A stretch of DNA of 64,000 nt from Symsagittifera roscoffensis (lineage: Eukaryota > Xenacoelomorpha > Acoela > Convolutidae): assembly GCF_963678635.1 (NCBI RefSeq), contig NC_087069.1:9312633-9376632 (forward strand), written 5' to 3'. The position numbers and the translations under genes were made by a program. Positions within the stretch are counted from its first letter, which is position 1. Each line of letters begins with the position of its first letter. The notes below the pieces were generated by a model. The model had not been told where the DNA came from, did no database searches, and worked only from the letters and a program-made list of their open reading frames with translations. Positions 1 through 10,574 of the stretch are shown piece by piece.

Positions 1-165
1 AGTTCAATCTCATTTACTAAAATGATCGGCTAGCAGTTGAAATACCAAATGTTTGATCTCGATTCCTACCCCATACTTCGATCACCATTCCTGTTAAACG
101 CCTAACTTTGATCTCAATTCCTGTCGAACACTCTGCTTCAATCTCAATTCCTGTTTTTTTTACCT
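1..165. repeat. short imperfect tandem repeat
   Basis: Four imperfect copies of a unit containing TTTGATCTCAATTCCTGT begin near 52, 77, 106 and 137, with spacing of 25-31 bases. The consensus drifts between copies. No coding potential is seen. Confidence 0.6.
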
Positions 166-1733
166 CATCAAGCCAGCGAATCTTTTTTTTTACCGCAGAG
201 CCTAACGGGGAGTCTGATCTAATTGAGAGACCATTTTCTCCATGACGCTGTCCAGATATCAGCTACCTCATAGCTGAATTTAAAAACAGACAAAGTAAAA
301 AAACTAAGGTTTTACCACTAGCCAGAAACATATTTGGAAACACAATCATGAAAAAAATCAAAAGTTTCAACAAACAAAACTGCAGAAATTTCACGTACAA
401 AAAATTAAAATGGCTCAAGGAACTAGTCCATTGCCAAGCCCACGTAACTCTGGGCTTGACTCAAAAGACTGACCACCACATTGCTCTATAAGATATAGCA
501 AAGGACCGAAGCTATCACGATAACAAAAACCTAAGAAGTAGGTTTCGAACAAAACGACTATCATATCAAAACCCAGGCAAGCTCATGCATTAATTTAATG
601 CAGTGTTACACACATCGAGAGAAAATTTAGAACTTTTAGAATTTTAGAAATTTACAACGAATCCAGCTTTTTCAAGGAATGAGATGATCTACTCTAAGGA
701 AAAAGTTCTAAAATTTCGAAAAACCTGGATTTTAGACCAAACTTTGCCCGCCTCATTCTTGCCCTTTATGAGTGTAACAGTCCTAAATTTGTTCATGACT
801 GAAGTCAATTGTATCATTGATTAACAAATAGTGCAATGAAAAAATTCCACCATAACCACTTATATTGTCAGTACTCTGAAATTTGAATAAACAAACCAAA
901 AAAAAGTTTGGTGACACTCTGAAAAAACAATCATGCATCAAAAAATTGAACGTATCACCCACCAAATTTCAAACTTCGCCCTATTTTAGAACGGTTGTTT
1001 TTTGACTTTTTGTAATCTTTTAGTATCAACAATTTTGATGAAAAACAAAAAATTTGGGAAAAAAACTCGTTTTCCTCGTTTTCCCGACACTCGAGTTGAT
1101 GGACTTTTCTTTTTTTTTCAGAAAAAACGACTTCATGTTTTTTTCTTAATTGCAAGTTTTCATCTAAAGCAATCATTTAAAATAAAATTAGCCTTGCATT
1201 GATGGTATGCTAGAAAAAACTGCGGAGCGGTCCATCCCCCCAGCGATCAGCGAAAACACATTAAAAATAATGTTTTTAGAAAAAAATAGTTTTCACAGAA
1301 AATACAAAGTTTTTTGATCATTGATGTTAGTAAGTGTTCCTTACAAACACTCTTGTAAACTTTGAGCAATATTGAACAGTTCCCTGAGATGGGACAAAGG
1401 TTTTTAATTTAGACAATAATTAGATTACCCTACTCTCCAAAAATCGAAGTGTTTCACCAACAAAAAAGTAAGTTTTTAGTTTTGGATCCCATGGTTTTGA
1501 TCAAAAAAATAACCAGGCAAATTATTCTATCATTTTTGTACCGATACTTGTACCGCTCTGCCTAATTTCTCCACTTTCAGTGATGTTTTTGAGTGTATCC
1601 GTTTCAATTTCGCCGCATTTGGTAGCCAACTCAAAAATCAAATTAGCTAGCTTTATTTGCCAGTTTCAAAGGTCACTGAATCAACCTTATATATTATAAC
1701 GTTCGATTATGAATACGTTGCTGATGTTCATAA
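166..1733. other. non-coding AT-rich stretch
   Basis: No exon, repeat family or RNA gene could be supported here. Short open frames at 783-1202 run through A/T homopolymers on both strands and lack splice signals or biased composition. Confidence 0.5.
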
Positions 1734-1815
1734 GACTGGGTGGCCGGGTGTTTAAGGCTTTGGACTGCTATTCCAAAACAGTCTGTGTGCGTGGGTTCAA
1801 ATACCATTTTTATCG
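1734..1815 (+). tRNA. decayed tRNA-Ser(GCT)-like sequence, probable pseudogene or tRNA-derived repeat
   Basis: The layout matches a class II tRNA. A possible acceptor 5' strand (1734-1740) is followed by TGGCCGGGTG, a D-arm like that of tRNA-Ser. An anticodon stem-loop carries GCT at 1767-1769, then come a short variable arm and a T-arm with GGTTCAAAT. The T-stem keeps most pairs, but the acceptor stem pairs poorly beyond the first two positions and the first T-loop closing pair is lost. It is therefore probably not functional. It could instead be the head of a tRNA-derived SINE, but no clear tail was found. Confidence 0.55.
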
Positions 1816-2743
1816 AATCGTTTTTCAACGATTTCAGCTTTGTGTTCCATTTGTCCAACCTTATCGTTTCACAAATTTGAAATTTGAGCTGACATTTATT
1901 GTTATATTTTGTACCTTCCACAAAAACGCATACTACTATGATAGAGTAGTCCCTCTAAAGTCTTCAATTCACATCGAAATTGAACATTTAAAGATTTAAA
2001 ATCGTTTAATTACTATGAATAATACATTCAGAAGAAAGTCACATCAAGTTTTTATGCAATTGTTTTTGTTCGTTTATCCTAAAACCTCATATCTTATCGC
2101 TTTACCAAGGTGGATAACTTAAAATAACGCAAAAGTTTTGAAGACATAAGTTAAACGAATTGCGATTTTTAAATCCTGAAATAAGTTGAAGCGAGCTTTT
2201 TCTTGATTAAAACAAAATAATTATAACAAATTTAATCTGAAAACAAAATTTTTTCAACATATTTTGCTAGACTTTGGAAACGAATAATGTGTACACAAAT
2301 TAGTTTTCAAAATTTTACATGCTATAAGCATACATGACCTGTCTCTCATAGTTGCTTTCTCAATCATAGTAGTACCAAGGGTGTACACTGGGTGTGATTT
2401 CATCTAAATCTCAAATACTGCCCCCAAGATTTAATTTTACTCTCCACCAACTAGATCAGTAATTTGGATTGATGTATTCCAGAAAATTGACCTAATTCAG
2501 CAATAAGCTTTGCGTTATGTTTCTAAACGCTCTCAACTCATTAATTCCAATAACGAAAGTTTTGTGGTTCCGAAACTATGATCCCAAAAACTGGTTGCTG
2601 GGATCTGTATTCAAAAACTAAAGGCTGACATCCATCGATTTAACCAATGCTTTAAGATTTGTTCTTGGAGTCAGCTGACAATGGTTAAGTCCTGGTTTTG
2701 AAATTTCCCATTGCTATAGATGAGAACATTCCAACTCTAGCTT
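1816..2743. other. non-coding stretch
   Basis: No gene or named repeat was recognised. The 75- and 96-codon open frames overlapping the tRNA-like sequence are not supported by splice sites or composition. Confidence 0.4.
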
Positions 2744-3083
2744 TTAATAGTTCATTTGCAAGTTCTCTAAAAACGAAAATCGGAATGCACATACAGTTTG
2801 CGGAGTCCGCTTCCATTTATCGAATTTGCCCACAAATTTTGCGAATTCCCCGTTACATTTGAGAAGACCAGAAAAACTAGCTATAATCGCTTGTTGCTGA
2901 ATCCGAGACACAAGAAACGTGCGGACAAAGTTTACATTACAGGTAATTGCGCGCGGAATCCACGGAAATTTTGTAGGTGGAATCCACCTAAGTTTTGGAA
3001 CATGCTTAAAATTTTGTCTCTGGAATCCAGAAACATACGACATAAAGATGTGCGCCTATCCAATGCAGAGTTTGGCCTCGTAA
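2744..3083. repeat. dispersed repeat, inverted relative of the element at 28.87-29.53 kb
   Basis: The right end (about 3030-3083, ending in AGTTTGGCCTCGTAAT) is the inverse of the left end of the element at 28874. Both contain a stretch with CACTGGATAGGCGCACA, or its complement. The interior has irregular repeats of a motif like GGATTCCGC. The left boundary is uncertain. Open frames of about 97 codons on both strands are by-products of the repeat. Confidence 0.55.
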
Positions 3084-3648
3084 TTAACTAATAGAACTAG
3101 AAAGCAACTGATATTGGAAAAGAAAATCCATCGTAGAAATTCACCAGGAAAAGTAGATCTTTTTCTGGGAAAAATTTTGAAATTAGTTGACCCTGTTAAC
3201 AGTTTGTAAACAATCTTTAGCCAAAATTGTTTCGCACTATATAATCATAGAAAATATACATATTTTTTTCATCTTGCACCAAAAATTGTTTGTCAGCATA
3301 AAAAAAATTTTGATTTTGTTTTATACCTAGATCTGCAAACTTTTCGTCGTTTTCTAAGCTGTATTTGTATCAAATAATTCTAATCGAAGTTTTGAAAAAA
3401 ATAATCATTAAATAGTCATAATGGAGAGAAGATCAGGTGCGATGAAAAATAATATCTGAAACGTGGAGATTGTCTGCCATTTAAAATTACCGGTTTTTGG
3501 AATTCCATCCCTAAAAAAACCTTCAACTCAAGCAGTTGCTCTGGACTTTCTGGACTAGTCTAAGGTTCTAGGGCTGGTTTTAAAAGATTTTTTTTTTGAT
3601 AAAAACTGAGCATGGGCTGCCAAAATTGTCAAAAACTTAAGGTTGCCA
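3084..3648. other. non-coding stretch
   Basis: AT-rich with several T runs. No gene seen. Confidence 0.4.
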
Positions 3649-4018
3649 TTCCCGGGCAGAAGTGTTAACTCATAATTAGGCCGAGACGGTCAAATGATGT
3701 CCGTTTTTTGATTTCTTCATTCAAACGATGTCAGTCTTTGACTTTTTGAGTCGAACGATGTTTGTTTTCGTCTTTGTTCGGCAATACCGGGCATTGTTTG
3801 AGCTTGTTCGACTTTAATCGACTTTGCTTGACTTTACCAGACATTGATCGACTTTGCTCGACCTAAATCAACTTTATCAGACATTGTTCAACTTTGAACG
3901 AATTTGTTCGATTTTACCGGGAATTAATCAAACCATCCTAACTTGCGACAAAAATTGACCAAAAAAATTATTTGACAGTTCCTGTCGAATCATGTATTAA
4001 AAACCTGAGCCTGGGCAG
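3649..4018. repeat. inverted-repeat element, degenerate, TTCGACTTT-rich interior
   Basis: The left end (CCCGGGCAGAAGTGTTAACTC) resembles the termini of the adjacent element at 4032-4470, and the right end near 4008 (GCCTGGGCAGCAGT) may be its partner. The interior is built from short repeats around TTCGACTTT and its variants (3790-3920). Boundaries are approximate. Confidence 0.4.
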
Positions 4019-4031
4019 CAGTAAGAAATAG

Positions 4032-4470
4032 TACCCGGGTCAAAGTGCTCAATTTATGTTTCAACCGTCTCGACCAAATTTCGGTATGTTTCGATTTTCT
4101 TGGTCGAAATCCTGTTCGACTCATGATTCGACCTTGTTCAACCCATGATTCGACCCTGGTCAACCATTAACTGGATAGCTTTCGACACATGATTCGACCC
4201 ATGATTCGACCCTGTTCGACTCATGAATCGACCCTGTTCGACTATTGATTCGACCCTGTTTGACTCATGACTCAACACTGTTCGACTCATGATTCAACCC
4301 TGTTGACTCATGATTCGACCCTGTTCGACTAATGGTTCGACCCTGTTCGACCCATGATTCGACTTTAATCGAATATAGCTTTCGCTCGACCGTCTTTTTT
4401 TTGCAACAAAAATTGGGCCTCGTTCGACCATGACGGTCGAACTATGAGTGGAACACTTCAACCCGGGTTA
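4032..4470. repeat. MITE-like element with ACCCGGGT termini and internal 20-nt tandem repeats
   Basis: Left terminus TACCCGGGT at 4032 and right terminus ACCCGGGT ending at 4468 are parts of an imperfect terminal inverted repeat of about 37 nt. Between them (about 4120-4380) lie some ten copies of a unit of about 20 nt, ATGATTCGACCCTGTTCGAC. The same ACCCGGGTTGA termini bound the 1.25-kb element at 62000-63250, so both probably belong to one family. Confidence 0.6.
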
Positions 4471-5299
4471 AAAGCAAACCTTATCGAATGCAAAACCTTA
4501 CAGAAAAAAAAAGATTCAGATTTTTTTAGTCAATAAAAAATAAGTGACTATAGAGAAGAAACGCAGGTTTTGATTTTAGGTTACTTTGTTTCAAAAAATC
4601 AGCTTGGACTACATTAACGACAAAACTACGTTTACAATTTTGCATCCAAAAGTCTGTGTCATTATGTCTGTCATAATATGAAGAAACCACCAAAAAAAAA
4701 ACTTGATTTAAGATTTTTTTTTCCAAAAGTGTCTCATGAAACGACCGCTTGCCCCACTACTAAAACTGTTCTTCCATTTTTGAAAAATTTACATTGTTTA
4801 ATTGAATTTTCAAACAAATGCATTTCGCGACCATTTATTAGGTGTCCTTTCTGACCTATACAAAAATTATTCAATATATGTCGTTTTGGTAAATTGAAAC
4901 TACATGCAAAATTTTTTGTTTCTGCAAGGTCATGAGCAACCGTCCAGCTTCTGAAAACCCTAACTTTTTCCTCGGGCGTATGATATTTTTGGGCCTGACA
5001 AAATCCGCAGATATTTTTTCATTGAATTAGAATATCAATTTCAAATTTTCTGCTAATTTTGTGGACAACTTTCCGCCTTCTAAAAAACCTAAAAGCTTCT
5101 ATATGAGCTGAAGTTTTCGATCTGATCAGCTTTTTTTTCCGAAAAAACCATAGAACAGCTGCTGTCTATAAAAATGTTAAGAATGGATCATTGATTCATC
5201 TTTGTCTTGCCCTTGTAATGGAATCAGCTCCTAAAAGTTACGCCGGAAAAAACTATGAGTTCAGAAAGTTGTTTCAAAATATTATGCATTGAGCGTAAA
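4471..5299. other. non-coding stretch
   Basis: No gene seen. The 66-codon minus frame at 4526-4726 has no supporting features. Confidence 0.4.
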
Positions 5300-5930
5300 T
5301 TTATAACAAAACTGCTCGTATCAGAGCGAGGCCCTGAATGTTCCGACTGCTTTTTGAGGGTTTATGGAGCAGTAGTAACAAAAAAAAAATTAAATGTAAC
5401 AAAATAAAATGAAAATTTTTTTCTAAAAATTGAATTTTTTTAAAATGAAAAACATCCCCAAACTCCATATAAAGTACAAAAGGATAGACTTCGCTCCTTG
5501 TAACAAATCAATTATAGCAAATAAACTTCTTTCAACCAATTTGGAACGATTTCTAAGACGGATTAAATCTCCGCTTACGCGTTAATAGCGCGAAATATAT
5601 CGCGAGTTAATTGTCCCAAATCGGCCAAAATGCAATCTTTAAACCCCCATAACTTAACAAAAAATGGTCACACGTGAAACACCTTTTCAAGTTTAAGCTC
5701 CGGACAGCAATAGCTTTTGAATGATATAAAAAAGTTCCGTCAGAAATGGCCAGTTAAGAAATCGAAATTTGTCTGAAGAAAAAAAACCCACCCCGAGCAC
5801 AAATATTCCGTTACTTTCGAATTGAAAGTCGGAACAAAAATACGTTCCCATCTCAGTGTTAACTTTTGAATCGAATTTCAGGAGGTTACGCTGAAAAATG
5901 ACATTAACGAGCAAGTTTTTCGATCAGTTT
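5300..5930. repeat. dispersed repeat, inverted copy at about 31.96-32.43 kb
   Basis: The segment at 5317-5400 (CTCGTATCAGAGCGAGGCCC onward) is found inverted at about 32180-32265. The segment at 5537-5627 is inverted at 31968-32055. A third, weaker copy lies near 47.18-47.30 kb. The copies carry no intact ORF and the family is not recognised. Confidence 0.55.
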
Positions 5931-6568
5931 GCGCGCACTGTTAAATAGATTTTAGTGTGGGAAAACCTGCATCTCGAAAAATGTAAAGAGTTGACATTTG
6001 AGTTCGTTCAGCGACATTACACGGAGAAGGGAAAATGTGCAAACTTTGAACGAGCAACAAAGTTTTTGGCAGCTTGTTGTTAAGCCTGAATGTCCTTCGC
6101 AGCAATAAAACCAATCTTCAAAAATATCACAAACAAAAAACCAGACAACAATTTTATCATAAGGATGACTACAATTTTCCCTCAAATTTTTCCCCCATTT
6201 ATAAGTACGCCGAATTCACTAATTTAATTTTTTTTTGTAACACCTCAAACAAAAAAACCACGACACTAATTGAAAAAAAAAACAGAAAAAAACTTTTTTG
6301 TATTTTCTTAAGAAATGTGAGCCGGAAAATTTTGTGCTATTTGCACAGCAGTCAACAATTCTTTTTTAAGATCGCTCTTTTGTTTTTTCTTGATACCAAA
6401 AATTTTATCGATAACGGAACTTAATATGGAATGCTTTTGTTTTAACAGGTTTTGAATTATGCGTCTTAGATTGAGGGATTGAAACAAATTTGAAGTGGTT
6501 TTCTTCGGGTTAAATACATTTCAACACATAATTCAAACTTCGAGAGATCATAGATTCGTGTGAGTCTA
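5931..6568. other. non-coding stretch
   Basis: AT-rich. The 116-codon plus frame at 6074-6424 is Lys/Asn/Phe-rich, overlaps a 77-codon minus frame and has no supporting signals. Confidence 0.4.
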
Positions 6569-6712
6569 TTAAAAAACTAAAGCAGGAGTTGAGTGAACAT
6601 AACCAAGGTCGGCCACAGTCTCTTCGACATCAGTAGAACCCGGTTGAGTCCCGGTTGGTGTCGCAGCTGCAGCGGACGAATTCGGAGCTGCCGTTGACTC
6701 GGTTAGGTTCAC
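6569..6712 (-). CDS. candidate terminal exon of an unrecognised minus-strand gene
   Basis: On the minus strand an acceptor-like TTATTATTTAG is followed by a block much richer in G+C than its surroundings. Read in phase 0 it gives an open frame of about 47 codons rich in Thr, Ala, Ser and Pro that ends in TAA at 6569. Read in phase 1 it gives a shorter frame with C-x-C ending at TGA. I cannot choose between them. The composition contrast and the acceptor are the only evidence. It may belong with the candidate exon near 7.6 kb. Confidence 0.3.
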   Translation of the reverse strand: MNLTESTAAPNSSAAAATPTGTQPGSTDVEETVADLGYVHSTPALVF

Positions 6713-7576
6713 CTAAATAATAAATTGGTTTTGCGTAAATCTAAATTCAATCTGATCTCATCAATATTTATCAATATTGAAAAGATATTACGAAATCATC
6801 TTTAGGTTTTTTACTTAAGAGTTTATGAGAAGAATGACGCTGGGCTAAAAAGTTAAGTGAAAAAAGGCAATAAATAGTTATCTGCTTTATGGCTGTTCGT
6901 AATTAGCTAACAAGATATGGTTACAGATAATGGGCTTACTCTTGTTAATTAAAAGTGTTTTAAATGCATTAGAAAACGCCTGCACCGGATAAGCTTCAGA
7001 AGCATCGAATGAAATATCATTTTAAAGTCTTGCAGTCGTTACTCATAATAAAACAGCATCCTAATAAAACATCCAGAAAAGAATTTGACAATTAAGGAAA
7101 ACGGAAATCTTTGGATCTTTGGTTCAATTTCTAGAAAATAGAGCAAGCGAGCAGGTCAATTATACAGAGATCAGATTTTTAAAATGTGATGTGATGTTTT
7201 TATCTTTGTGGTCTGAATTTTTTGTGGATATTGCTGAGCTCTCTGCTCGTTCTAAATGCGGCTAATTTGTTGCTAATGTGCGAATCTAGCAAGATTTCAA
7301 CTCTGACTCTGGCTGAAGTTTTTAGCCTTAATTGTTTTTATTTTTAAAACTTTTTCCTCATTTGATTATTTACAAGATACTCTTTTTTTTTCTTTTTTTT
7401 TCAGCGATACTCGTAAAGAGTATCATCGAAATTTCTTTTTTTTTCATCGATACTCGTGTTGCATTGCTGTAAGCTGAGAAAAGATGAAAAATGACATTGC
7501 ATAGGTAAAAAAACTAAAACTTAGGCAGAGAAGTTTCAGCTGTGTGAAATCAAAGCTGAAATAGTGATAGAGTCGC
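6713..7576. other. non-coding stretch, possible intron
   Basis: No exon-like block or repeat was recognised. A pyrimidine-rich tract lies at 7381-7445. Confidence 0.35.
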
Positions 7577-7659
7577 TTAAAAGCAGACATAGAAAAAATA
7601 GCTGCATTTAGAAGAAGCGTAGCCGGCTGTTGTGCAAGTACCACCGAAAGTTCCGACCA
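7577..7659 (-). CDS. weak candidate exon, minus strand
   Basis: A poly-T tract ending in TAG (acceptor AG at 7661-7660, minus strand) precedes a G+C-richer block. In phase 1 it encodes a Gly/Thr-rich peptide containing GGTC and a second Cys before a stop at 7577. In another frame the block is open for 66 codons. No clear donor was found. It could equally be chance. Confidence 0.18.
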
Positions 7660-7869
7660 CTAAAAAAAAAAACAATTTTCTTACAAATTATGATTTTTTT
7701 GAGCGGATCTATGCATATAAATAAAAATGATACTGAGTTTGAAATCTGCATATATTTGGGCTTTTTTTCCAGTTTCTCACTCCTTTATGAAGTTCTACAG
7801 TTATGAAAATAAAAAAAATTGAAAAGGCTTTCTCAAGCTGAAATTCGGAAAAACCAAAATGAGGAAATG

Positions 7870-8279
7870 TGGAACCTGATCTAAACTACATTTTATGATT
7901 GGATAAATTAGATATTTTACCAATGTAAAGTATTTAATATTAACCAATCATGATCCATCTGACTAACAATCCACTTATTTGTAAGTGCTGAAATTACTTG
8001 TAATTTCAGCACCAGAGAGATTTGAATTTAACTTAGAAATTAGTTGACTCTCCAAGAAGACTTCAGCAGCCGCAATAAACCAGTATACCCTAGATCTATT
8101 GAGCCTAGCAGAGACTAGTTAAACAACCTGAGACTAGATAGTATAAGAGTAAGATTAGGATCGGTATTAGACTAAGAAGTTGCACGAATATATCCGGCCG
8201 AAAATAAGATAGCGTGACGAGCAGACGGTGTACCCTATCCGAAATTACTCTATGAGTTATACACTTCGGTCCTAACTCA
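7870..8279 (+). repeat. 5' long terminal repeat
   Basis: This 410-bp repeat runs from TGGAACCTGATC to CCTAACTCA and matches 26321-26730 except at 8190. It carries a TATAAGAG motif (8142-8149) suited to a promoter, and a perfect 13-bp stem with a 2-nt loop (7985-8012). The upstream flank ends AATG, matching the downstream flank of the 3' LTR. Confidence 0.95.
7985..8012. promoter_or_regulatory. perfect hairpin in the LTR
   Basis: Bases 7985-7997 are exactly complementary to 8000-8012 with TT between them. The copy at 26436-26463 in the 3' LTR is identical. It may bind a regulator as DNA or fold in RNA. The function is unknown. Confidence 0.6.
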
Positions 8280-8281
8280 TC

Positions 8282-8299
8282 TGGTGCGACCATAAGTCT
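8282..8299 (+). promoter_or_regulatory. candidate primer-binding site
   Basis: Two bases after the LTR the sequence reads TGGTGCGACCATAAGTCT. TGG pairs with the CCA end of a tRNA, and the position is standard for a (-) strand primer site. I could not match the remainder to a known tRNA 3' end with certainty. Confidence 0.6.
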
Positions 8300-8366
8300 C
8301 GAACAAGACCTTAATAGCTTAGAATTAACCAAAAATAGATTAGAATTTAGACAAAACATTTTTAAA

Positions 8367-8600
8367 ATGTTACACGACGATAATTTAATTGAAATGTCTC
8401 TACGACTCAAGAGATCAAAGCAAATATTCCGAACGATAAGAGAACTACCCGGAATTGCAAGAAGACCTCGAACCAGAGACGACATACGACAAAGTAGAAA
8501 CTTACCATATAGTTATATGATAGTTCGGCAAAAGCCAACACAAACTTTTGTATTTAGAATACTACTAGCAATGAATTTAGATTTTCATTTGCAAACATAA
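8367..8600 (+). CDS. small basic ORF in the retroelement leader, uncertain
   Basis: A 77-codon frame with an ATG 67 bases after the candidate primer-binding site encodes an Arg-rich peptide (many Arg within residues 11-45) with no recognised domain. It could be a leader peptide or a first coding exon for a spliced mRNA. It is short enough to be chance. The opposite-strand frame running into the LTR is treated as its shadow. Confidence 0.3.
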   Translation: MLHDDNLIEMSLRLKRSKQIFRTIRELPGIARRPRTRDDIRQSRNLPYSYMIVRQKPTQTFVFRILLAMNLDFHLQT

Positions 8601-9526
8601 AATCTTGAAGTCAATCTTCAAAATCATTTCAGGCGCTAAACAAAATTATTAATATACAATAACGATTGATAAAAAGATCTCAGATCGTTTTCCTAAATTC
8701 TGCAGTAATATACAAAACATGTTTGAAAAATATTTATTGAAAAATCAAAATAAAAATTAGTAGCATGACAATAAATGGTTAGTAATTATAAATCATCCTG
8801 TTGTTCCAGCTTCATCACCTAAACATAACAGCATTCATAAGCTCACTAATATCATAAAAACACTAAATCTTTTCTCTACACAAATTTAAATCATTTTAAA
8901 CTTAAATTCACTCAAATTTAAAATCAGATCATCAAGGCTTATCCTTGGATCTTAAATCATTTTCTATTTAATTAAATTTAAACCTTGATCATCAAGGCCT
9001 CTCCTTGGATCAAAAAGAACAATTTTGTTCTCCTTCACCCACTTAGCTAGTGTCTAACGACCTCAAACGTCGATTCACTATCCAACCCTTTCTAAAAACC
9101 CAGGACTAACAGAAATTTTTGAACAAAACTAATCATTCAAATTAGGATAAACAGTGAAGAACTTCGGTTATTCATCCTTCACTTGATCCCCCCTCTTACC
9201 AGACCCAGGATAAATCTTAGACTTAGTAAGTTCAAAATAGTATCTAACGAACTACTCGCGTTCTAATTATACCTGAACCTTGTGGATCGATTTACTATTC
9301 TCCAACCCTGAACACAATCACTACCCTTAAGTAAGATTAAGTAAGTTAACACCTTAGCTTATACTAGCCACGAGAAAGTATAAAATCATTCTTCGGAATC
9401 GATATACTTCTCTCCCCAACCCTGAACAAATAGACCCAGGTTAGGCTAACCAAAAAATCGTAAGGACTAACAGTCTAAGTAATAGAAATCATTTAACAAC
9501 CTTTTGCATCCGTCATCCTAAACCTT
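8601..9526 (+). other. retroelement leader with imperfect repeats
   Basis: No long ORF. CATCAAGGCNTNTCCTTGGATC-like hairpin motifs occur twice (about 8930-8952 and 8991-9011). Three imperfect blocks follow (about 9045-9115, 9280-9320, 9400-9450). Each has a CGAT-T-ACT element, CCAACCCT and often ACCCAGG. The position between primer site and gag suggests packaging or translation-control RNA structure, which is inference. Confidence 0.5.
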
Positions 9527-9994
9527 ATGTCATTTAAAAACCTAGGAAATAAACAAACAATCGTTTTACACAATTGTGAAATAGACAACAGTAAATACGA
9601 TCTTGTAATCACACCTCATACACAAACAGTTGGATATATCAGAACAAAACGACAAACACTAAAAAGAAAAATAATAACCAAACAAAGACAAATTACACGA
9701 AAAAGATTTTCCAAAAACCGCAACTTATTTTCAGAATCAGAAACCAGCAGTTTAGACGAACTTTATAAATTAAAAGAATCTATAGATAAAAATTGCCCCA
9801 TTCACGATCAATTATATTTTTCCGACTCAGAAACAACTTCAAATTCATCAAAAAGAGGAAAAAGAAGAATAAAAAAGCAATATAAACACAAACCAGTACA
9901 TTTATACAATTGGAATCAACCAATTAGACACATTGATAATTACATATTAACAGTCATCAAACGAAAAAATGAGCTCAACACACACCCCAGGTGA
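9527..9994 (+). CDS. ORF A: 155-residue Lys/Arg-rich protein upstream of gag
   Basis: It starts at an ATG and has no recognised domain. The middle (residues about 38-65) is dense in Lys and Arg and resembles RNA-binding arginine-rich regions. Two acidic Ser patches (SESETSS and SDSETTS) look like casein-kinase-type sites. It overlaps the next ORF by 26 bases around an A6 run (9964-9969), and the next ORF begins at an ATG inside that run. It may be an accessory regulatory protein or the N-terminal part of a larger Gag precursor. Confidence 0.55.
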   Translation: MSFKNLGNKQTIVLHNCEIDNSKYDLVITPHTQTVGYIRTKRQTLKRKIITKQRQITRKRFSKNRNLFSESETSSLDELYKLKESIDKNCPIHDQLYFSDSETTSNSSKRGKRRIKKQYKHKPVHLYNWNQPIRHIDNYILTVIKRKNELNTHPR

Positions 9995-10574
9995 AGAAAG
10001 TCCAGATGATGATGATATCTTCCCCTTTATCGTAGAATCAACCACTGATAGAGGACAGCATATATTTTGCAAAAATTTACTCTTAAATTTTTTTGAACCC
10101 GGAATCAGTCCATGTAAAACAGAGTTCCCAGATGTAAAAATCAAAAGACAAATTATCGATCACTATTTGAAAGATATATGTAACTTAACACAACAATACG
10201 GAATCTACTCCATAGAATTCAACTCACCAAACCAGAATCACAACAAATATGTAATTCAAACAGACGACCTTGATTTAGAATTCTCGAAAGTATTCTCAGA
10301 ATATATAAAAAGCATACAATATCATAACTCACAAAGAGCAAACTCCATATTCACCAATGAAGTTTTTGCAATAATATATAGTTATATCTCGATATTAGAA
10401 AACGAAATCCCAATCACAAATGTTTCACCGACAGAAACATCTAAACATATAAGAGTACGACATGAAATCACACTACTCTCTAGTTTTCTAAATATAATTA
10501 AAGAAAATTTCACGAAAGATGAAGTTTCACAACATACAAAACACGACTTAAAAAAATTTTGGCATGGTTCATAA
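9969..10574 (+). CDS. ORF B: 201-residue unrecognised protein upstream of gag
   Basis: The ATG at 9969 sits in the tail of ORF A. The N-terminus is acidic (EESPDDDD). The remainder is mixed and predicted mainly helical, with no Cys-rich motif or membrane segment. The 3' end contains an A7 run in register as A AAA AAA (10550-10556). There a -1 slip leads into the next frame, which has no ATG near its start. I infer that this protein is the N-terminal part of a longer Gag-type product. No homolog was recognised. Confidence 0.55.
   Translation: MSSTHTPGEESPDDDDIFPFIVESTTDRGQHIFCKNLLLNFFEPGISPCKTEFPDVKIKRQIIDHYLKDICNLTQQYGIYSIEFNSPNQNHNKYVIQTDDLDLEFSKVFSEYIKSIQYHNSQRANSIFTNEVFAIIYSYISILENEIPITNVSPTETSKHIRVRHEITLLSSFLNIIKENFTKDEVSQHTKHDLKKFWHGS

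Noticed and set aside
8105-8485. 126-codon minus-strand frame across the LTR boundary
   Set aside because: It overlaps LTR, primer site and the leader in antisense. The same stretch is open in the 3' LTR copy only up to the LTR end, so it is a shadow of the LTR sequence.
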